NCBI RefSeq assembly: GCF_017310015.1
Contig: NZ_CP022297.1
Location: 2,604,001-2,668,000 of the forward strand
DNA: 64,000 nucleotides
Direction of reading: 5' to 3'
Origin: Marinobacterium iners
Lineage (GTDB): Bacteria > Pseudomonadota > Gammaproteobacteria > Pseudomonadales > Balneatricaceae
Shown here: piece after piece, positions 9,152 through 18,459 of the stretch
Layout: each line of letters begins with the position of its first letter
How positions within the stretch are numbered: the first letter of the stretch is position 1
The notes under the pieces: model-generated
The model's database searches: none
Told to the model about the DNA's origin: nothing
The model's input: only the letters and a program-made list of their open reading frames with translations
Program-made: the position numbers and the translations under genes

Positions 9152-12100
9152 ATGTCTGTCAATGATGCCCCCACGCTCGATGACTATCGTCTCGAGGATC
9201 GCTATCTGCGCGACACCGGTCGCGTGTTTCTCACCGGCACTCAGGCGCTGGTTCGCATTCCATTGATGCAGGCACGCCTCGACAGGCAGAACGGCCTCAA
9301 CACCGCTGGCCTGATCAGCGGATATCGTGGCTCACCGCTGGGCGCCTACGACCAGGCACTCTGGCAGACCAAAAAGCTGTTGGATGAACACCGCATCGAT
9401 TTCGTACCCGCCATCAACGAAGATCTGGCGGCCACCATTATTCTGGGCAGCCAGCAGGTCGAGACTGATGCCGACAAGCAGGTCGAAGGCGTGTTCGGTC
9501 TTTGGTACGGCAAGGGTCCGGGCGTCGATCGCGCCGGGGATGCACTCAAACACGGCACCACCTACGGCAGCTCGCCCCATGGCGGCGTACTGGTCGTCGC
9601 CGGTGATGACCACGGCTGTGTATCCTCCTCCATGCCGCACCAGTCCGATGTAGCATTCATGGCCTGGTTCATGCCGACTATCAATCCGGCCAACCTTTCC
9701 GAATATATGGAGTTTGGTCTCTGGGGCTACGCCCTGTCGCGCTTCAGCGGCTGCTGGGTGGGTTTCAAGGCGATCTCCGAAACCGTCGAAAGTGCGGCCT
9801 CTGTCGAACTCAAGCCGCTGCCAACCTTTGTAACGCCAACCGACTTCACACCGCCGGCGGATGGCTTGCACTACCGTTGGCCGGACCTGCCCGGGCCTCA
9901 GCTGGAAACCCGTATCGAACACAAGATGGCAGCAGTTCAGGCCTTTGCTCGCGCCAACCCCATCGACCGTCGCATCTTCAACACCGACAATGCACGCTTC
10001 GGTATCGTGACCACCGGCAAGGCATACCTGGATCTGATGGAAGCGCTGCAGCTGCTGGGTATCGATGCAGCACGTGCCAAAACGCTCGGTCTCGATATTT
10101 ATAAGGTCGGTATGGTCTGGCCGCTGGAGCGCAAGGGCATTCTCGATTTCGTTCACGGCAAGGAAGAGGTGCTGGTGATCGAAGAGAAGCGCGGCATCAT
10201 CGAAAGCCAGATCAAGGAGTACATGTCCGAGCCCGACCGCCCGGGTGAAGTCCTGATTACCGGCAAGCAGGATCAGAACGGTGAGCCGCTGATCCCCTAC
10301 GTGGGCGAGCTGAGCCCGAAACTGCTGGCCGGCTATCTGGCCGCCCGTTTGGATCGCTTCTTCGGGGCCACATTCAGCAACGGACTGGAGCAGATCAACT
10401 GCTCGCTGGGCATTACCGACCCGGGGGGCGTGCGTCGCATGCCGTACTTCTGCTCCGGCTGCCCGCACAACTCCTCTACCAAGGTCCCCGAGGGCAGCAA
10501 GGCGCTGGCCGGTATCGGCTGTCACTTCATGGCCTCCTGGATGGGACGCGACACCGAATCCCTGATTCAGATGGGCGGTGAAGGCGTCAACTGGATCGGC
10601 AAGAGCCGTTACACCGGCAACCCGCACGTGTTCCAGAACCTGGGCGAAGGCACCTACTTCCACTCCGGTTCCATGGCGATCCGTCAGGCGATTGCGGCCG
10701 GGATCAACATCACCTACAAGATCCTGTTCAACGACGCCGTCGCCATGACCGGCGGTCAGCCGGTAGACGGCCAGATCACTGTGGACGCCATCGCCAAGCA
10801 GGTATCGGCCGAAGGTGCCAAGCGCGTGGTCGTCCTGAGCGACGAGCAGGAAAAATACAAGGGCCATGAGTCCCTGTTCCCGCAGGGTGTGACCTTCCAC
10901 GACCGTTCCGAGCTGGATGCCGTGCAGCGCGAGCTGCGCGAGATTCCCGGCTGTACAGTGCTGATCTACGATCAGACCTGTGCCGCCGAGAAACGCCGTC
11001 GCCGCAAGCGTGGCCAGTTCCCGGACCCGGCCAAACGTGCCTTCATCAACCATCACGTCTGTGAAGGCTGTGGCGACTGCTCCACTCAGTCCAACTGCCT
11101 GTCCGTGATTCCGCGCGAGACCGAGCTGGGCCGCAAGCGCAAGATCGACCAGTCCTCCTGCAACAAGGACTTCTCCTGCGTCACCGGTTTTTGCCCAAGC
11201 TTCGTGACCATCGAAGGCGGCCAGCTGCGCAAATCCAAGGGACTGGATCTGGGTGCCGAACTGGAGCAGCGACTGCATAACATCTCTCAGCCCGCGGTTC
11301 CCGCACTGCAAGGCAGCTATGACCTGCTGGTCGGCGGCGTCGGCGGCACCGGTGTGGTCACTGTGGGTCAGTTGATCACCATGGCGGCACACCTGGAATC
11401 CAAGGGCGCCTCGGTACTCGACTTCATGGGCTTTGCCCAGAAAGGCGGCACCGTGCTGAGCTATGTGCGCCTTGCACCATCACCGGACAGCCTGCATCAG
11501 GTGCGAATCGAGAACGGTCAGGCCGATGCCATGGTCGCCTGCGACATGGTCGTGGCCACCTCGCAGAAAGCGCTGAACGTGCTGCGCCCGAACCACACCC
11601 GTATCGTCGCCAATGAAGCCGAGCTGGCCACGGCCGACTACGTGCTCTACCGCGATGCCGACATGCAGGCCGATAAACGCCTGAAGCTGCTGCAGGATGC
11701 CGTGGGTCAGGACGCTTTCGATCAGCTGAATGCCAACCTGATCGCCGAAAAACTGCTGGGCGATACCGTGTTCTCTAACGTGATGATGCTTGGCTTCGCC
11801 TGGCAGAAAGGCTTGGTGCCTGTATCACTGGACGCCCTGATGCGGGCCATCGAACTCAATGGCGTGGCGATCGAGCGCAACAAACAGGCATTTGGCTGGG
11901 GACGTCTGGCGGTAACTGATCGTGACTACGTAATGTCGCTGCTCAGTGAAGAAGCCCGCGAAAAGACGATCACGCCTGAAAAAGAGACGCTGGAGCAATT
12001 GATCGAGCGTCGCATGAAACACCTGACGGCGTACCAGAACGCCGACTGGGCCGAACAGTATCGTGTACAGGTTGAACAGGTCCGCCTGGCCGAAACGGCG

Positions 12101-12670
12101 TTGGGACAGGCAGATCTGCCCCTGACCCGCAGCGTGGCCCAGCAGCTGTTCCGGCTGATGTCGTACAAGGACGAGTATGAAGTTGCACGACTGTTCACCC
12201 AAACCGATTTCCTGCGAGAGATCGAGCAGACTTTTGATGGCGACTACCGTATCCACCTCCACCTGGCACCCCCACTGCTGAGCCGGAAGAAGGATGCTCG
12301 TGGTCGTCCAGCAAAACGCCAGTTCGGTCCGTGGATGCTGAGAGCCATGAACGTTCTCGCACCTTTGAAGGGGCTTCGTAACACAGCGTTCGACCCCTTC
12401 CGTTTTTCCGCCGATCGCAAGCTGGATCGTGCCCTGCTGGCGGAATACAGAGAGCTGCTTGGCCGTTTTGCCAAGGAGCTGAACGCATCCAACTACAGTT
12501 TTGCCCTTGAGCTGGCAGAACTGCCGTCCGAAATCCGCGGCTACGGCCCCGTGCGCGAGCAGGCAGCCGAGGGTGTCGCCCAGAAGCGCACGCTGCTGAT
12601 GAAAGCATTCGAGACCGGACAGGCTACGCTGATCAAGCTGGCCAAAACCGAGGAGGAAGCCCATGTTTGA
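9152..12670 (+). CDS. fused indolepyruvate ferredoxin oxidoreductase (IorA-IorB type)
   Basis: 1172 residues. The fused bacterial IOR enzymes decarboxylate aryl or branched 2-oxo acids to acyl-CoA with thiamine diphosphate and iron-sulfur clusters. The N-terminal half carries the IorA-like pyrimidine-binding and core domains. A GGEGVNWIG segment near residue 475 is the TPP/Mg region, and an FCSGCPHNS motif lies near 433. Around 640-680 a Cys-rich stretch (CEGCGDCSTQSNC plus later Cys) would bind a 4Fe-4S cluster. The C-terminal half is the IorB gamma-type domain (GGVGGTGVVTVGQ, about 720-900). The start has AGAGAGGT upstream. It overlaps the aminotransferase by 8 nt, implying coupled translation; the aminotransferase would supply its 2-oxo-acid substrate. 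Confidence 0.92.
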   Translation: MSVNDAPTLDDYRLEDRYLRDTGRVFLTGTQALVRIPLMQARLDRQNGLNTAGLISGYRGSPLGAYDQALWQTKKLLDEHRIDFVPAINEDLAATIILGSQQVETDADKQVEGVFGLWYGKGPGVDRAGDALKHGTTYGSSPHGGVLVVAGDDHGCVSSSMPHQSDVAFMAWFMPTINPANLSEYMEFGLWGYALSRFSGCWVGFKAISETVESAASVELKPLPTFVTPTDFTPPADGLHYRWPDLPGPQLETRIEHKMAAVQAFARANPIDRRIFNTDNARFGIVTTGKAYLDLMEALQLLGIDAARAKTLGLDIYKVGMVWPLERKGILDFVHGKEEVLVIEEKRGIIESQIKEYMSEPDRPGEVLITGKQDQNGEPLIPYVGELSPKLLAGYLAARLDRFFGATFSNGLEQINCSLGITDPGGVRRMPYFCSGCPHNSSTKVPEGSKALAGIGCHFMASWMGRDTESLIQMGGEGVNWIGKSRYTGNPHVFQNLGEGTYFHSGSMAIRQAIAAGINITYKILFNDAVAMTGGQPVDGQITVDAIAKQVSAEGAKRVVVLSDEQEKYKGHESLFPQGVTFHDRSELDAVQRELREIPGCTVLIYDQTCAAEKRRRRKRGQFPDPAKRAFINHHVCEGCGDCSTQSNCLSVIPRETELGRKRKIDQSSCNKDFSCVTGFCPSFVTIEGGQLRKSKGLDLGAELEQRLHNISQPAVPALQGSYDLLVGGVGGTGVVTVGQLITMAAHLESKGASVLDFMGFAQKGGTVLSYVRLAPSPDSLHQVRIENGQADAMVACDMVVATSQKALNVLRPNHTRIVANEAELATADYVLYRDADMQADKRLKLLQDAVGQDAFDQLNANLIAEKLLGDTVFSNVMMLGFAWQKGLVPVSLDALMRAIELNGVAIERNKQAFGWGRLAVTDRDYVMSLLSEEAREKTITPEKETLEQLIERRMKHLTAYQNADWAEQYRVQVEQVRLAETALGQADLPLTRSVAQQLFRLMSYKDEYEVARLFTQTDFLREIEQTFDGDYRIHLHLAPPLLSRKKDARGRPAKRQFGPWMLRAMNVLAPLKGLRNTAFDPFRFSADRKLDRALLAEYRELLGRFAKELNASNYSFALELAELPSEIRGYGPVREQAAEGVAQKRTLLMKAFETGQATLIKLAKTEEEAHV

Positions 12671-13856
12671 ACAGCTGAAAACCCTGCCACAGGACCCGAT
12701 TCTGGGGCTGATGAAGGCCTTTCGTGAAGACCCGAGAACCGACAAGGTAGACCTTGGAGTGGGCGTGTACCGGGACGAGGCCGGTCAAACACCGATCATG
12801 ACTGCTGTACAGGCTGCCGAACGGCGTCTGCTCGGAACGGAAACCACCAAGGCCTACATCGGCCCGGCAGGTTCCGAAGGCTTCAATCAGCTGATCGGTC
12901 AGCTGATGCTGGGGGCTGGCCATAACGCTCTGCGTGATGGCCGCGCCACCGTGGTACAGACACCCGGTGGCTGTGGCGCCCTGCGGATGGCGGCCGAGTT
13001 TCTCAAATTGTGCCGACCGGACACCACTGTCTGGGTCAGCACCCCAACCTGGGCCAACCATATACCGCTGCTGGGCGGGGCTGGCCTGACTATTCGCGAA
13101 TATCCCTATCTGGACCGCACCACCTTAAGTGTCGATTTCGATGCCATGATCTCGTGCCTGGAGCAAGCCGATAGCGGCGATGTGGTGCTCCTGCACGGCT
13201 GCTGTCATAATCCGTCCGGCGCAGATCTGGACGCCGATCAGTGGGCCGCTATCACGGACCTGATCGAGCGCAAGGGACTGCTGCCGTTTATCGATATGGC
13301 CTATCAAGGCCTGGGTGAAGGGCTGGAACAGGACGCACAAGGCGTTCGCCTGATGGCAGAGCGGCTGCCTGAGGTGATCGTGGCCTCGTCCTGCTCCAAG
13401 AACTTTGGCCTGTACCGGGAACGTACCGGTGCCCTGATGCTGATTGCCGCCACGCCCGCACAGGGCAAGGCGGCGGCCAGTCAGCTGCTGAGTGCGATCC
13501 GGTCGCACTACTCCATGCCGCCTTCGCATGGCGCAGCGGTGGTCGAGCTGATCCTCGACTCACCCGAGCTGGCACACCAGTGGCAAACAGAACTGGGCGC
13601 GATGTGTGATCGCATCCTGGATCTGCGCGCCGCCTTCAGCAAGGCACTGGCCCCGGCAGGTGACTTCAGCTTTATCGAACGGCAGCGCGGCATGTTCTCC
13701 TTCCTGGGGATTACGCCACAACAGGTTCAGATCCTGCGCGAGGAGTTTGGCATCTACATGCTGGATTCCAGTCGGATCAATATTGCCGGTCTGTCCGCCA
13801 CCACCCTGCCCCGCGTCAGCGAAGCGATCAGGGAGGTAAGTGGACGCACTGCCTAA
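12663..13856 (+). CDS. class I aromatic/aspartate-type aminotransferase
   Basis: 397 residues, typical of the AspC/TyrB group of PLP enzymes. The N-terminus opens with the family-like DPILGLMKAF, followed by DLGVGVYRDE. Substrate-site elements include YIGPAGSEGF and GCCHNPSGADLD. The PLP-binding lysine is in SCSKNFGLYRERTGAL. The C-terminal Arg region RINIAGL binds the substrate carboxylate. The ATG lies inside the end of the oxidoreductase gene (8-nt overlap). With that partner it most likely transaminates aromatic amino acids to arylpyruvates for oxidation. TyrB versus AspC specificity cannot be settled from motifs alone. Confidence 0.9.
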   Translation: MFEQLKTLPQDPILGLMKAFREDPRTDKVDLGVGVYRDEAGQTPIMTAVQAAERRLLGTETTKAYIGPAGSEGFNQLIGQLMLGAGHNALRDGRATVVQTPGGCGALRMAAEFLKLCRPDTTVWVSTPTWANHIPLLGGAGLTIREYPYLDRTTLSVDFDAMISCLEQADSGDVVLLHGCCHNPSGADLDADQWAAITDLIERKGLLPFIDMAYQGLGEGLEQDAQGVRLMAERLPEVIVASSCSKNFGLYRERTGALMLIAATPAQGKAAASQLLSAIRSHYSMPPSHGAAVVELILDSPELAHQWQTELGAMCDRILDLRAAFSKALAPAGDFSFIERQRGMFSFLGITPQQVQILREEFGIYMLDSSRINIAGLSATTLPRVSEAIREVSGRTA

Positions 13857-13868
13857 TTTGTTTTACCG

Positions 13869-13897
13869 GGCCTCGCTGCAACAACAGCGGGGCCTTT
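13869..13897 (+). terminator. hairpin after the aminotransferase
   Basis: GGCCTCGCTG (13869-13878) pairs with CAGCGGGGCC (13885-13894) around a six-base loop and is followed by only TTT. The weak U-run suggests partial termination before the transporter gene rather than a full stop. Confidence 0.45.
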
Positions 13898-13951
13898 CAG
13901 TCAGCACCGGCCTCTGACCGATAACAATAACGAAACCGGAGAACTCACACC

Positions 13952-15337
13952 ATGAGTCAAGCAACATCCAAAGCACACCAGCAGGCGGGCAGCCTCTGGT
14001 CGTCCCGCATGGCCTTTATTCTGGCCGCCGTCGGCTCGGCCGTTGGCCTTGGCAACATCTGGAAATTCCCCTACATCACCGGCGAAAACGGCGGCGGCGC
14101 CTTTGTTCTGGTGTACCTTGCCTGCATCGCCATCGTTGGCATTCCCGTCCTGATCGCGGAAGTGATGATCGGCCGTCGCGGCGGTCAAAGTCCGGTGGCG
14201 AGCATGCGCGAGCTGACCACCACCGAGGGCACTCGGAAAGGCTGGCGGTTGATCGGCTGGAACGGCATTGTGGCCTCCTTCCTTGTCCTGTCCTTCTATT
14301 CCGTCATCGGTGGCTGGGCACTGGTCTACGTCTTTAAGGCTGCATCAGGCATGTTTACCGGTGCCGATGCTGATGCCATCGGCGGCACATTTGGCGGCAT
14401 GCTCGCCAGCGCAACAGATCTGTTGCTTTGGCACAGCGTGTTCATGGCGATCGTGATTTTCATTGTGGGTCGCGGTATTCGCTCCGGCATGGAAAGAGCG
14501 ATCAACACCCTGATGCCACTGCTGTTCGTACTGCTGTTCATCATGGTGGGCTACGCCATGACCACCGGCAAGTTCGGTGAAGCGGTCAGCTTCATGTTCT
14601 CGCCCGACTTCAGCAAACTCACCACTGAAGGGGTGCTCACCGCGCTGGGCCACGCGGCCTTTACCCTGAGCATCGGTATTGGCGTTATGATGGCCTACGG
14701 CTCCTACTTGCCACAGAAGGTCAATATTGCGCGTACTGCCATGACCATTGCGGTATTGGATACAGGTGTCGCCCTGATGGCAGGCCTGGCCATTTTCCCG
14801 CTGGTGTTTGCCAACGGGCTGGAACCCGGCGCAGGCCCCGGTCTGATCTTTGTCACCCTGCCGCTGGCATTTGGCCAGATGAGCGGCGGTGTAATCTTCG
14901 GCACCCTGTTCTTCGCCCTGTTGCTGGTGGCCGCACTGACATCCGCCATCTCCATGCTGGAGCCCGTGGTTGAATGGCTCGAAGAACACAAGGGCATCAG
15001 CCGTGCCAAGAGCGCTTTGGGCGGTGGCCTGGCAATCTGGCTGGTCGGTATCGGTACCGTACTGTCATTCAACAACTTGGCTGATTTCCATCCACTGGCC
15101 TTCATCCCGTTCTTTGAAGGCAAAACCATTTTTGACCTGCTCGACTTCCTGGTCTCCAACCTGATGATGCCGCTGGGCGGTCTCGCCATCGCGCTGTTTG
15201 CCGGTTGGGCCATGAAGCGCCAGGGACTGGATCAGGAGATCGGCTTGAAAGGCGGTGTTTACAGCGCATTCATGTTCGTACTGCGTTTCCTGACTCCGGC
15301 AGGGATTGCGGTGGTGTTCCTGTATAATCTGATCTGA
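13952..15337 (+). CDS. sodium-dependent transporter, NSS/SNF family
   Basis: 461 residues with about twelve hydrophobic segments. The NSS signature is clear in TM1: GSAVGLGNIWKFPYITGENGGG, the unwound sodium and substrate site shared with LeuT, MhsT and TnaT-type carriers. The start has CCGGAG upstream. It follows the aminotransferase gene after a weak hairpin, and a stronger hairpin follows it. Context suggests Na+-coupled uptake of the amino acid degraded by the two preceding enzymes (tyrosine, tryptophan, phenylalanine or a branched amino acid). The substrate is inferred, not read from the sequence. Confidence 0.92.
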   Translation: MSQATSKAHQQAGSLWSSRMAFILAAVGSAVGLGNIWKFPYITGENGGGAFVLVYLACIAIVGIPVLIAEVMIGRRGGQSPVASMRELTTTEGTRKGWRLIGWNGIVASFLVLSFYSVIGGWALVYVFKAASGMFTGADADAIGGTFGGMLASATDLLLWHSVFMAIVIFIVGRGIRSGMERAINTLMPLLFVLLFIMVGYAMTTGKFGEAVSFMFSPDFSKLTTEGVLTALGHAAFTLSIGIGVMMAYGSYLPQKVNIARTAMTIAVLDTGVALMAGLAIFPLVFANGLEPGAGPGLIFVTLPLAFGQMSGGVIFGTLFFALLLVAALTSAISMLEPVVEWLEEHKGISRAKSALGGGLAIWLVGIGTVLSFNNLADFHPLAFIPFFEGKTIFDLLDFLVSNLMMPLGGLAIALFAGWAMKRQGLDQEIGLKGGVYSAFMFVLRFLTPAGIAVVFLYNLI

Positions 15338-15360
15338 TACTGGATCACCTTGCGTCACCC

Positions 15361-15393
15361 AAGCCGGCCGGTTTCTGACCCGCCGGCTTTTCT
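15361..15393 (+). terminator. rho-independent terminator after the NSS gene
   Basis: AAGCCGGC (15361-15368) pairs with GCCGGCTT (15382-15389), followed by TTCTTT. Position 24 bp after the stop fits. Confidence 0.7.
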
Positions 15394-15394
15394 T

Positions 15395-15420
15395 TGTGCA
15401 AAGATGTAACAACCGTTACA
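15395..15420 (+). promoter_or_regulatory. operator-like repeats upstream of the MFS gene
   Basis: TGTGCAAAGA (15395) is followed in register by TGTAACAACC (15405); TGTAAC and GTTACA (15405-15420) also form a perfect 6-bp inverted repeat around AACC. GTTACA may double as a -35 box, with TAGAAT 18 nt later. The first two decamers closely resemble two decamers at 49135-49154. Confidence 0.4.
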
Positions 15421-15477
15421 GACCAGGCATGGGCAGATTAGAATAAAGCTGTTGTCCATGAAGAACAGGAACTCTCG

Positions 15478-16869
15478 ATGACCGCGTCTCAACCCTCTGC
15501 GTATGAGTCAGCCTCAGTGCGCTGGCTCACGCTGATCAGCATCTGTGTCGCAACGTTTCTGATGCCGTTGAACATGTCCTCCGTCAACGTCGCTCTTCCG
15601 GCCATTGCCGCGGATCTGAGCGCTGATGCGGTACTGGTCAGCTGGATTCCAACCATGAATTTGCTCGGTGCCATCGCCCTGCAGCTCCCGGCGGGTCGTA
15701 TCGCTGACATGATCGGACGCAAGCGGGTATTCCTGAGCGGACTGCTGCTGTTTACTCTCAGCTCACTGGCGGTAATCATCATCGACAGCATCGGATGGTT
15801 GCTGTTGGTGCGTCTGCTGCAGGGGATCTCTGGTGCCATGATTTTCGGCACCGGTATGGCTATTGTGTCACAGGTCTTTGCTAATCACGGTCGCGGTATG
15901 GCCCTGGGGTTAACGTCCACATCGGTCTATCTGGGGCTGACCTGCGGGCCACCCATCGGCGGCTGGCTGACAGAATGGTGGGACTGGCACGCCGTGTTTC
16001 TGGCACCACTGCCGCTTGCCGTGATCTGTGCCCTTCTGGTCTGGCGTCATGTGAGTGAAACCGAGCGGCAGGTGGATGAGCGGCTGGACTGGATCGGCAG
16101 CCTGCTGTTTATCGCGGCCTCAAGCCTGTTTTTTGTTGGCCTGGCAGAGCTGCCCACCATCAATGGCGGCCTGCTGGCACTGTGTGGCCTGCTGTTGCTG
16201 GCCGGGTTTGTGTATCAGCAGGAACACTCACCTCACCCACTGATTCGTCTGCGGCGCATGGTGCAGAACAAGATCTTTTTCCGCTCCATTCAGGCCTGCT
16301 TCTTCATGTATGCCGCCAACTATCCGCTGCAGTTCCTGCTCAGTCTGTATCTGCAGTATATCCGCGGACTGTCGCCGGCCGAGGCCGGTCAGCTGATGCT
16401 GCTGCAGGCGATGATGATGGCGCTGCTGGCACCTTTTGCCGGTCGCCTTTCGGACCATTTTGAACCTCGAATACCGGCCACTCTGGGCTGCCTGATGTTT
16501 GCAGCTGGCTTTCTTATACTGGCTATGCTGGATCAGGACAGTGGCAATATGCACGTCATCATTGCGCTGCTGGTCATGGGTACCGGCTTTGGTCTGTTCT
16601 CGTCGCCCAATAACAACAGCGCCCTCAGTGCGGTACCCACTGAAAAGCTCAGCATCGGCTCCTCACTGCTGAATATCTCCCGCACGCTGGGCAACATGTT
16701 GGGGATGGCCGTTGTGGTATTCCTGTTCAACATTATGCTTGGCAATGAAAGGATTACACCGGAGCAGTATCCGGCCTTGATGAATCTGTTGAAGCTGGCG
16801 TTTGTATTGTGCTGTGGCTATGCCTTGATGGCCGGATGGCGGTCCTGGTCACGTGGCAAGGTCAGGTAG
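15478..16869 (+). CDS. MFS transporter, DHA2-like drug/metabolite efflux
   Basis: 463 residues of mostly hydrophobic sequence with 13-14 predicted helices, as in the 14-TM H+ antiporter (DHA2) branch of the major facilitator superfamily. Recognisable motifs are the loop 2-3 sequence GRIADMIGRKRVF (motif A) near residue 75 and a G-x-x-x-G-P-P-I-G-G antiporter motif (motif C) near residue 158. CAGGA precedes the ATG. A repeat/palindrome operator lies 58 bp upstream. The NSS terminator separates it from the preceding operon. Its gene neighbour downstream converges. The substrate cannot be told. Confidence 0.88.
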   Translation: MTASQPSAYESASVRWLTLISICVATFLMPLNMSSVNVALPAIAADLSADAVLVSWIPTMNLLGAIALQLPAGRIADMIGRKRVFLSGLLLFTLSSLAVIIIDSIGWLLLVRLLQGISGAMIFGTGMAIVSQVFANHGRGMALGLTSTSVYLGLTCGPPIGGWLTEWWDWHAVFLAPLPLAVICALLVWRHVSETERQVDERLDWIGSLLFIAASSLFFVGLAELPTINGGLLALCGLLLLAGFVYQQEHSPHPLIRLRRMVQNKIFFRSIQACFFMYAANYPLQFLLSLYLQYIRGLSPAEAGQLMLLQAMMMALLAPFAGRLSDHFEPRIPATLGCLMFAAGFLILAMLDQDSGNMHVIIALLVMGTGFGLFSSPNNNSALSAVPTEKLSIGSSLLNISRTLGNMLGMAVVVFLFNIMLGNERITPEQYPALMNLLKLAFVLCCGYALMAGWRSWSRGKVR

Positions 16870-16896
16870 AAGCTGGTAGAAGCGAGGTCAATGAAG

Positions 16897-16924
16897 GGAA
16901 AAAGCCGGGGGCCGAGGCCCCCGG
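16897..16924 (-). terminator. terminator of the aldehyde dehydrogenase 1 gene
   Basis: CCGGGGGC and GCCCCCGG (16905-16924) form a strong stem. On the minus strand it is followed by CTTTTTCCC, so it terminates leftward transcription from the ALDH gene. Confidence 0.7.
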
Positions 16925-16969
16925 AAGCACTTCCGTAGCGTTGAACTTTGAAGTGAGATGATGAAAAAA

Positions 16970-18385
16970 TCAGCCGCGGCTGATGTTGAGCAGTTGCGGA
17001 GCCGTGTATTCCAAAAGTCCTTCTTCGCCAAACTCCAGACCAAAACCGGACATCTTGCAGCCACCGAAGGGGCAGTGGGGCAAGACTTCAGCATGGTTGT
17101 TGATCCAGGCAGTACCACACTCAAGCCGTGATGCCACCTTGCGTGCCGCCTCGATATCGGTGCCCCAAACAGAGCCACCCAAACCGTTGACGTTATTGTT
17201 GGCACGGGCCACTGCATCGTCGATATCGCTGTAGCGAACCACCGGCAGTACCGGGCCAAACTGTTCTTCATCCACCAGACGCACGCCATCACTCAGGCCT
17301 GCAACGATGGTTGGCGGGTAGAAGTAACCGGCACCAGCCAGTGGAGCACCACCAGACAGAATCTGTCCACCCTGCGCCTTGGCATCTTCGACCAGCTCAG
17401 ACACCAGGTCGAACTGTGCCTTGTTCTGTACCGGACCAAAGGTCACACCCTCGTCCAGCCCTGGGCCAACTTTCTGCTCGGATGCGATTTTGGCCAGACG
17501 CTGACACAGATCGTCATACTGAGATTCATGCACGTACAGACGCTTGAGCGCGGCGCAGGTCTGTCCCATGTTGAGGAATGCAGTCTGGAAGATGGCAGGC
17601 GCCACCTTGTCCAGGTCGGCATCCGGCAACACGATACCGGCATCATTGCCACCCAGTTCAAGCGTCAGGCGCTTCAGGTTATCGGCCGCCTTGCGCATGA
17701 TGTCCTGACCAGTCGGGGTGGAGCCGGTAAAGACAATCTTCTGAATGTTGGGATGAGATGTCATGGCTCGGCCGATACCGCCCTCGCCAGTAACAATGTT
17801 GGCCACGCCCGCGGGCACGACTTGATTGATCAGCTCAACCAGTTTCAGTGTGCTGAACGGCGTAAATGAGGACGGCTTGGACACGAAGGTGTTACCGGTA
17901 CGAAGCGCTGGCATCAGGTGCCAAACCGCAATCATCAGCGGCCAGTTCCAGGGGGTGATCGACCCCACCACACCCAGCGGCTTGCGGTGCAATTCAACAA
18001 GACGCTCAGGACTGTCTTCGATCAGTTTGACCGGGATATCCAGATCAGCCGTATAACGAGTCCAGCCGATGGCGCCGCCGACTTCCATCTGCGCCAGTGC
18101 CAGGGGCTTGCCCTGCTCAAGGGTCACCAACCGTGCCAGTTCTTCTGCATTGGCCTCGATCAGATCGGCAATCTTGTGCAGCATCGCCTTTCGCTCGGCA
18201 TCGGGCGTGTGCTGGTAAGTCTTGAACGCTTCAGCAGCCGCCGCAACCGCCTGATCCACCTGCTCCGGCGAAGCAGCCGGACAATCCGCAAAGGCCTCTT
18301 CGGTCGCCGGATTGATCACCGGGAAGGCATCACGGTCACCCTGTACCGCCTGACCGTTGATGAAGAGTGAAAATGTAGTCTGCAT
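16970..18385 (-). CDS. NAD(P)-dependent aldehyde dehydrogenase 1
   Basis: 471 residues, the standard ALDH superfamily length. Motifs: TPWNWP near residue 150, the general-base Glu in LELGGND near 243, the nucleophilic Cys277 in GQTCAAL, and the C-terminal PFGGCKMSGFG. It oxidises an aldehyde to the acid in the cytoplasm. The start at 18385 has AAAGGA at good spacing; the longer frame would begin upstream of this site. The gene lies 74 bp behind porin 1 in the same direction with a hairpin between, so it is probably in one transcript with the porin. Near the QHNDH genes it likely handles amine-derived aldehydes. Substrate specificity is inference. Confidence 0.92.
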   Translation of the reverse strand: MQTTFSLFINGQAVQGDRDAFPVINPATEEAFADCPAASPEQVDQAVAAAAEAFKTYQHTPDAERKAMLHKIADLIEANAEELARLVTLEQGKPLALAQMEVGGAIGWTRYTADLDIPVKLIEDSPERLVELHRKPLGVVGSITPWNWPLMIAVWHLMPALRTGNTFVSKPSSFTPFSTLKLVELINQVVPAGVANIVTGEGGIGRAMTSHPNIQKIVFTGSTPTGQDIMRKAADNLKRLTLELGGNDAGIVLPDADLDKVAPAIFQTAFLNMGQTCAALKRLYVHESQYDDLCQRLAKIASEQKVGPGLDEGVTFGPVQNKAQFDLVSELVEDAKAQGGQILSGGAPLAGAGYFYPPTIVAGLSDGVRLVDEEQFGPVLPVVRYSDIDDAVARANNNVNGLGGSVWGTDIEAARKVASRLECGTAWINNHAEVLPHCPFGGCKMSGFGLEFGEEGLLEYTAPQLLNISRG

Positions 18386-18408
18386 AAAAAATCCTTTGTC
18401 TACAGATG

Positions 18409-18436
18409 ACACAGCCGATGCAGGCACCGGCTGTGT
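18409..18436 (-). other. intercistronic hairpin between porin 1 and ALDH 1
   Basis: ACACAGCCG (18409-18417) pairs with CGGCTGTGT (18428-18436). There is no T-run on the minus side, so it looks like an mRNA-stabilising or attenuating hairpin rather than a terminator. Confidence 0.4.
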
Positions 18437-18459
18437 GTTGTTCAAATGCCTGGCATAAA

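Noticed and set aside
9332..11392. 686-codon minus-strand open frame
   Set aside because: It is fully antisense to the indolepyruvate oxidoreductase and has no domain pattern; long antisense frames are expected at this GC content.
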